Assembly: GCA_029260765.1 (NCBI GenBank)
Contig: JAJDCP010000077.1
Location: 18,390-82,389, forward strand
Reading direction: 5' to 3'
DNA length: 64,000 nucleotides
DNA from: Planctomycetota bacterium
Lineage (GTDB): Bacteria > Planctomycetota > J058 > JAJDCP01
The position numbers and the translations under genes were made by a program. This document shows, piece after piece, positions 59,455 to 64,000 of the stretch; within the stretch, counting starts at the first letter, position 1; every line of letters begins with the position of its first letter. The notes under the pieces were generated by a model. It did no database searches. It was given only the letters and a program-made list of their open reading frames with translations, and had not been told where the DNA came from.

Positions 59455-60006
59455 ATGCTTCGACACCTGTGCGCCGTCATTGCCGCTTTCCTGTTTGCCA
59501 GCATCTCGGGCTGCAGCCCGTCCGGGGGCGCGCCCGCCGTCCCCTCAAATGGAGCCGTTATGAGTGTTTCTGAGTCCCCGCTTGCCCGTTACGAAGCGTT
59601 GACGCCCGATGCGGAGGGCAAGATCCGCTTGTCCGATGCGGAGTGGCGTGCGCTGCTCTCTCCCGATCAATTCCGCATCTTGCGTCAAGGTGGGACCGAG
59701 ATGCGTGGGACCGGGGAGCTGACCGACCACGAGGCTGCGGGTGCATACCACTGTGCTGGCTGCGGCCTGTTCCTATACAGCAGCGAACACAAGTTCCACT
59801 CGGGTTGTGGCTGGCCGGCCTTCGATGATGATGTCCCGGGTGCGGTCGTGCGTTTGGAAGACAGCAGCATGGGTATGCGGCGCACGGAGATCCGCTGTGT
59901 CCGCTGCGACGGACACTTGGGGCATGTCTTTGTCGGCGAGCAGCTGACCAAGAAGAACCTGCGCCACTGCGTCAACTCGGCTTCGTTGGTGTTTGTGCCG
60001 GAGTAG
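59455..60006 (+). CDS. msrB: Peptide-methionine (R)-S-oxide reductase, lipoprotein form
   Basis: Predicted 183 residues. It starts with a lipoprotein signal (MLRHLCAVIAAFLFASISGC, lipobox around ISGC), so the enzyme is probably anchored outside the cytoplasm. The MsrB domain has the two zinc CxxC pairs (CAGC, CVRC), the GCGWPAF core and the nucleophilic Cys in LRHCVNSASLVF. It repairs oxidised methionine in exported proteins. Length and motifs are complete. Confidence 0.9.
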   Translation: MLRHLCAVIAAFLFASISGCSPSGGAPAVPSNGAVMSVSESPLARYEALTPDAEGKIRLSDAEWRALLSPDQFRILRQGGTEMRGTGELTDHEAAGAYHCAGCGLFLYSSEHKFHSGCGWPAFDDDVPGAVVRLEDSSMGMRRTEIRCVRCDGHLGHVFVGEQLTKKNLRHCVNSASLVFVPE

Positions 60007-60057
60007 TTCTTGGGGCGCATCCGGGTTTCTTGGGGCCTGCCGGCGGCGGGGAATCTC

Positions 60058-60199
60058 GCGCAAAGGCAGCGCGTCTTTGGGCCTCTGTGCAGCCTCTCTG
60101 CGTCCCTGTGCGTGGTCACGGCGCAGCGGGTGAGAATTTCTTGGAAGCCAAGCTCCAAGATTCTTCTCCGTCTTTGTGCCTTTGCGTTAAATGTCTTCA
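60058..60199 (-). repeat. AAAGGC-CAAAGACG dispersed intergenic element
   Basis: On the minus strand the stretch opens ATTTAACGCAAAGGCACAAA, continues into more AAAGA-type words and ends with GCCTTTGCGCGAGATTC. One frame would read FNAKAQRRRR. I have seen near-identical AACGCAAAG-type sequences between genes in unrelated bacteria, often beside pseudogenes, so it is probably a dispersed element and not a gene. Its borders are approximate. Confidence 0.4.
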
Positions 60200-60219
60200 A
60201 GCGGGTCCAGCGAAGCCCA

Positions 60220-60645
60220 CTACAGTTCCTGCCCGGCCTCGCGCTCGGCCAACTCCTTGTCGAGGCGGACAAGACGGCGCGAGGTTTTGTTGCGTTTGAT
60301 TTGTCCGCGGACCATAGTCTTGATGCGGACGCGGTCGACGCCGAACTTGACGCCGACGCTGCCGAGAAGCAGGAGCTCGGGACCGACCTGGTCATCTTGG
60401 GCGTTGCGGGTCAGCCAATAGGCCAGGCGCTTGAAGATCGAGAATTGTTCGTCAGGCATGGTCACATACGGCGGCTTCAGCTTCTTCTTGCGCAGAAACG
60501 CCTGCAACTGGAGGATCTCGACGTCGAAGAGCTTCATGTCCCGCGCCAGCTGCAAAAAAAGCTCCTGTTGCGCGGGCGACAGCGGGCTCTCCAAGGCCGC
60601 GACGACTTGAAGTTCTTCGAGGCTCAGTGCTTTCTCGACAATCAC
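60220..60645 (-). CDS. Hypothetical 141-residue basic protein
   Basis: A helical, soluble protein with a Lys/Arg-rich centre (LRKKKLKPPY) and tail (QIKRNKTSRR), about 25 per cent charged residues. GTG 60645 has GGAG about five bases upstream (GAGGAG slightly further), while the frame extends to 60729 without a better start. No domain is recognised. It follows a decayed sugar transferase gene on the same strand. Confidence 0.55.
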   Translation of the reverse strand: MIVEKALSLEELQVVAALESPLSPAQQELFLQLARDMKLFDVEILQLQAFLRKKKLKPPYVTMPDEQFSIFKRLAYWLTRNAQDDQVGPELLLLGSVGVKFGVDRVRIKTMVRGQIKRNKTSRRLVRLDKELAEREAGQEL

Positions 60646-60739
60646 CCGGACTCCACTCCTCAGCAGCTCCCCGATAGGATACACGCTGTCGGCTGGAGTG
60701 CCCACCCCGGGCATTCCACATCGTTGCACCCGGCCAAAC

Positions 60740-61362
60740 CTGGGCCTTTCGCTGCTTCAGAAATTCCGTGCTGCGGCAGCGCGCCGCCTGGGAGGGTTTC
60801 TCAACCTTGCCGAGACGCGCGGCCAGCGTGCATCCCTGTAGATCGAGGTCGTACAGCACGCCGATGTCGCCGCGCACCAGGATGTCGATGTCGAGGTAGA
60901 GTACGCGCGCGACCGTGGGCAGCTGCTCGGTCAGGTTCTCGTCCAGAGCCAGCGCCAGCTCGACCCGCTCCGCGGTCTGGGCGTCGTCGAGGCCGACCAG
61001 CCCGTCGAAGCGCCGGTCGGCAGCCAGCGGCAGCCGGAAGTCCACGTCCAGTCCCAGGGCCCGGCAAGGCAGGTAGGTGTGCAGCCGGGAGGTGACCACC
61101 CGAGAGCAGGCGCGGAGCTGCTCGAGGTGCTGCAGGGCTACACCTGTGTGTTGCGGGCCAGCTGGGTCAAGAAGGCGAGTGTCTGGACGGGATCCCCGAG
61201 GTTGCCGGAGACGCGGGGGAAGTCCAGGGCCTGGTAGGAGAGCACGCCGAGCCGCGGCTCTGTTGCGGCGGGCCGCGCGCTGACGCAGGCCCGGGCCCGC
61301 GCCGCCATCGCCAGCGCGAGGCGGGTCCTGCGTTGCGTGACTTCCGGGGCTGGCTCTGCCAT
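60740..61362 (-). pseudogene. Frameshifted polysaccharide pyruvyl transferase joined to GT8 fragment
   Basis: The frame begins at ATG 61362 with AAGGAAG upstream and reads RLGVLSYQALDFPRVSGNLGDPVQTLAFL, a polysaccharide pyruvyl transferase N terminus, up to TAG at 61138. One base off, the next frame continues LQHLEQLRACSRVVTSRLHTYLPC, again typical of that family, then LPTVARVLYLDIDILVRGDI, a GT8 glycosyltransferase DxD region. The GT8 part then breaks off near 60740. A single-base shift plus a missing end implies a decaying gene; sequencing error could explain the shift but not the truncation. Confidence 0.6.
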
Positions 61363-61519
61363 GAGGCTTCCTTGCAGCCCGACGCGGGTCCGCGGAGGAC
61401 GCCTCTGCTGTTGCGCTCCAGGATAGGAAAAACCTCTGCCGAAGTCGTGGCGGTCTTGAGGAAACCCGGCGGACGGCGCTCCACCAGCCCAGCGCGGCAC
61501 GTTGTGCGCGGCGCAGCCC

Positions 61520-62179
61520 TTATAGCCAAGGAGGTGTGCGCGCGAGCCGGGAGAGCCCGCCGCCGAATGTGCGCACCATCTCTTGCAGTCTCGCGGGCAC
61601 GTCCGCTGGCGAAGCGTCCGGGAAAGGCGGCCGCGGGTAGTATTCGAGGCCGAGCTGCAGCATGCGCCCGACGTCTTCTCCGGCCCAATCGTTCGCGAGG
61701 GTCAGCCCGGCGTCGATGCTCGCGGACACCCCCGCCCCGGTCAGGTACTTCCCGTCGCGCACGACCCGCTCGTCGACGACCTCGACGCCGCGCGCACGTA
61801 GCTGTGTCCGGAAGAACCAGTTGGTGGTCGCGCGTCTGCCCTCGAGCAGTCCCGCCGCCGCGAGCAGGCCGACGCCGGTGCAGATACCGACGGTGTGGCT
61901 CGAGGTGGCATCGAGGCGGCGCAGCTGGCTCAGGAAGTCCTCGTCCTCCTGGAGGGCGACTGCGCCCGGACCGCCGGGCAGATAGAGGATGTCGGTGCGT
62001 TCGATATCGGCGAGCTTCTTGTACGCCATGATGCCGAGGCGGCGGGTGTCAGCGGCGATCACGCCGGCCGCAGGGGCGACGAAGTCGAGCTCAGCGCCGG
62101 GCAGGCGCGCCAGGACCTCGTAGCCGCCGATCGCGTCGAGAGCGGTCAGGCCGTCGAAGATGACGAGGCAGATGTGCAC
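61520..62179 (-). CDS. DJ-1/PfpI family protein
   Basis: Predicted 219 residues. LVIFDGLTALDAIGGYEVL opens a class I glutamine-amidotransferase-like fold, and HTVGICTGVGLLAAAGLLEGRRATT holds the nucleophile-elbow Cys typical of DJ-1/PfpI proteins close to isonitrile hydratase. GTG 62179 is preceded by AAGGAGAG. It overlaps the end of the upstream GST-like frame by 34 bases. Confidence 0.83.
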   Translation of the reverse strand: MHICLVIFDGLTALDAIGGYEVLARLPGAELDFVAPAAGVIAADTRRLGIMAYKKLADIERTDILYLPGGPGAVALQEDEDFLSQLRRLDATSSHTVGICTGVGLLAAAGLLEGRRATTNWFFRTQLRARGVEVVDERVVRDGKYLTGAGVSASIDAGLTLANDWAGEDVGRMLQLGLEYYPRPPFPDASPADVPARLQEMVRTFGGGLSRLARTPPWL

Positions 62180-62625
62180 GAGGTCTCTCCTTGCTCTTGG
62201 TGGGCGGCGTATTCCCGCGCGAGTACACGCTCGACGGCTGGACGGGCAGCGTGCCGGGCCAGGAAGGCGGACAGGATTGCGGGCAGTGCGAGCTTCGCTT
62301 GCTTGAGCAGCCACAGCGCCCAGAACAGGAAGTGGTCGGCGACGCTGACAGAGCCTCCGACCAGGTGCTGGTTGCGTTTGAGCAGCCGCTCGCAGTGCGC
62401 GAGCACGGCGGGGAGCCGCTGCTCGCGCCCGAACTTGCGCGCGGCGTCGGGAGCCTGCGGGTCGAAGTGCAGGTTGAGGACCTGCTTGTGGATCTCAGTG
62501 GCGACGAAGCACAGGGCCTCGACCAGGGCCACGCGGTCGCCCTGCCAGCCGCTGCGCTCGGCGATGTGCAGCAAGCTCGCCTGAGATTGGGTTCGTAGAC
62601 GGCGGGTTCCCGTGGCCAACGCCAA
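62146..62625 (-). pseudogene. N-truncated glutathione S-transferase
   Basis: This 159-residue frame matches only the helical C-terminal domain of GSTs (for example LKRNQHLVGGSVSVADHFLFWALWLL). The thioredoxin-like N-terminal domain that binds glutathione is absent, and the preceding gene ends nine bases upstream, so there is no room for it. I regard it as a truncated relic unless it functions as a stand-alone helical domain. Confidence 0.55.
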
Positions 62626-62633
62626 ACTCCAAC

Positions 62634-63089
62634 CTACAGGAGGGCCGACGCCCTGTCAGCCAACCATTTGTCGATGTTCCGAACCTCGGCTTTGACCCGC
62701 TGGAAAAGCGTGTCGGCTGTGTCGAGCAGCGTGAGCAGCGGCGAGTTCTCGGGCTGGGCATCCATGGATTTGACGATCTGCTTACGGTACGCCTGGTAGG
62801 TAGCGATGGTGCCCTGCCAGAGGGTGTGCAGCTGGCCCAGGCTGGCTTGGACATCCGCGACAGCGCGTTCGTTGTGCATGTCGGCCTGTCTCGCATAGTT
62901 CTGGACGTCGATGAGCTTGGTGTGGAGCTCGCTCAGACGTTTGCCCAGACCCTTGGTGAATCTGCGCCTCACCCACAGCGCCCCCATGCTCCGTTCGAAT
63001 CCCTTCCGGAGCCCCTGCCAGGCCTTGCCCCAGGTGCCATCCGCCTGGAAGCTCTGGCCCGGACTCTTGTGGTTCCAAAGACGTGCCAT
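62634..63089 (-). CDS. Hypothetical coiled-coil protein
   Basis: A 151-residue, highly helical and basic protein, likely coiled coil from about residue 45 to 145 (RLSELHTKLIDVQNYARQADMHNERAVADVQASL...). AGGAGTG lies about eight bases before ATG 63089. No domain or signal peptide was recognised. Confidence 0.6.
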   Translation of the reverse strand: MARLWNHKSPGQSFQADGTWGKAWQGLRKGFERSMGALWVRRRFTKGLGKRLSELHTKLIDVQNYARQADMHNERAVADVQASLGQLHTLWQGTIATYQAYRKQIVKSMDAQPENSPLLTLLDTADTLFQRVKAEVRNIDKWLADRASALL

Positions 63090-63749
63090 CGGTCACTCCT
63101 GCTCGAACGGGTTGCGGACTGGAAAGGTGGACAGCCGCACGCAAAGTCAGCCCGGCGATGCATTGCAGGCTGCCTGGTGTTTCCCAAGTGTAACGCTGGG
63201 ACGAGCGCATGGATAGCCCGGCAGGGCAAGGATTTGCGAGTCTTGGGCAGCCATCACAAGCGCCGACCGGACAGGCGGATCGTCGGGCGCTTCGGGCGGC
63301 GCTTCCGCAAGACAAGCGCTCGAGGTGCCCACGACCTACCAAAGCGCATCGGCAGCTACGAGCGGACCGCCAGCTCGGGCGGGGTGGCTTCGGGGAGGTC
63401 TACGAAGCCCGCGCTGCGGATGGCCACCGCTGCGCTTTTTTGCCGGCGAGAACGACGCGGGGCTGGAGGTCGTCGCGGGCTGCTAGCTCGAACACGTTCA
63501 GCCAGGGCCGCCCAAGCTCATTGAGGAGAAACCGCAGCAGTCGTCTGCTCCACGCGCCGAGGACGTGATGCTGGCCGACCAGCCCTCCAGCTTGCGGCTG
63601 AAGGAGCTGCGGCCTAGGAGGCCGTGTCGCATAGAACTCTCAGCCTGGATGGTTTCGCCGTCGTGTGTCAGGAGCACGAGTCCAATCCAGGACAGCGAAA
63701 AGGCAGGGGTGAGCACTTGGGTCGTTGGAGGCGTGGCTTTTCTCTGCTG
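63090..63749. other. Gene-poor stretch with remnants
   Basis: No intact gene was found over these 660 bases. A decayed kinase N-lobe is seen at 63330-63440. The rest has short frames in all phases without start signals. Confidence 0.4.
63330..63440 (+). pseudogene. Decayed Ser/Thr kinase N-lobe
   Basis: One frame reads KRIGSYERTA, and the next frame continues QLGRGGFGEVYEARAADGHRCA. Together they match the start of a bacterial protein kinase (RIGSYEL...LGRGGFGEVYEA), separated by a frameshift near 63370. Nothing kinase-like follows, so the remainder is missing. Confidence 0.45.
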
Positions 63750-64000
63750 TCATGCGCTGCGGAAGAAGAGACCTATGAGGAACCCAGGATTCCGGAAACC
63801 GCAACGTGCGAGAACCCGCTTGGGAACGAGCTTGTCACTGGAAAAGTTGAGCAGCAGCTCGTGTTCTCGTCGGGCGGCGCGCAAGTACGAACGGACGACG
63901 ACGAAGTGGACATCCTGCAGTTGCTTGATCGCCTTGAGCTCGACGACAACAAGGTCGGCGACAAGCATGTCCCATCGATGACGAGCGTCCTCCTGACCGT
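63750..64000 (-). CDS. GxxExxY-type protein, C-terminal part (cut by window edge)
   Basis: The frame is open from the right edge to a stop at 63750. RWDMLVADLVVVELKAIKQL followed by DVHFVVVRSYLRAA and LLLNFSSDKLVPKRVLA match the C-terminal half of GxxExxY proteins (Pfam PF13366), a small restriction-endonuclease-like family of unknown role. The tail after RVLA (RCGFRNPGFLIGLFFRSA) is longer than usual. The N-terminal half lies beyond the window. Confidence 0.7.
   Translation of the reverse strand, partial: GQEDARHRWDMLVADLVVVELKAIKQLQDVHFVVVRSYLRAARREHELLLNFSSDKLVPKRVLARCGFRNPGFLIGLFFRSA

Noticed and set aside
1..64000. tRNA, rRNA, CRISPR, insertion sequence and integrase signals
   Set aside because: I saw no cloverleaf with a T-loop, no regularly spaced repeats and no transposase or integrase motifs; a covariance-model scan could still find a small RNA.

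Overview
High-GC bacterial DNA (roughly two thirds G+C by eye, with many GTG and TTG starts preceded by good Shine-Dalgarno sequences). Several features resemble Planctomycetota or a similar kinase-rich lineage: four large Ser/Thr-kinase-type proteins fused to TPR, pentapeptide or formylglycine-enzyme-like domains, a PEP-CTERM exosortase substrate, a carboxypeptidase-regulatory-like repeat protein, an FHA/HD-GYP protein and a sigma-54 activator. No rRNA, tRNA, CRISPR array or intact transposase was seen, so the assignment is inference.

Layout. 1-3600: a CPA2-type antiporter ending in a PTS-EIIA-like domain, divergent from an XRE regulator ending in the same kind of domain, with a duplicated palindromic motif between them. 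3600-5440: a PEP-CTERM protein and decayed sequence. 5436-13180: DoxX; a tandem pair of 16-codon peptide genes behind a near-perfect sigma-54 promoter; a divergent sigma-54 activator (GAFTGA motif, FHA-like segment); a convergent TPR kinase. 13558-16171: a methyltransferase and two membrane-anchored proteins. 16323-23637: a run of co-directional genes for asparaginase II-like, LigB-type dioxygenase catalytic and non-catalytic subunits, a DUF2505 protein and a pentapeptide-repeat kinase. 23880-25853: a 34-residue basic protein, a Cys/Met-metabolism PLP enzyme and a DUF4190-like protein.

25961-43332 is a biosynthetic operon. A 3973-residue FAAL-ACP-KS-AT-KR-ACP-C-A-PCP-C-reductase megasynthase is followed, with overlaps or one-base gaps, by an isopropylmalate-dehydrogenase-like enzyme, an enoyl-CoA hydratase and an RND exporter with a cysteine-containing tail. 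Domain order suggests a beta-hydroxyacyl chain condensed to an unusual A-domain substrate. The terminal domain resembles cyanobacterial acyl-ACP reductase.

43340-56840: a zinc-ribbon kinase, a degenerate-kinase/FGE-like fusion, an S41 protease, a fructosamine kinase-like protein, a Cna/carboxypeptidase-like repeat protein, RsgA with a well-signalled 19-codon ORF upstream, and FHA-GAF-HD-GYP. 56866-64000: small metabolic genes (aldo/keto reductase, PepSY, PhyH, MsrB, DJ-1/PfpI) mixed with decaying genes (frameshifted pyruvyltransferase/GT8, N-truncated GST, kinase remnant), an 'AAAGGC-CAAAGACG' intergenic element and a GxxExxY protein cut by the right edge.

The strongest candidate for an undescribed system is the sigma-54-driven 16-residue peptide pair beside its presumptive activator and kinase. 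The terminal-reductase megasynthase comes next.
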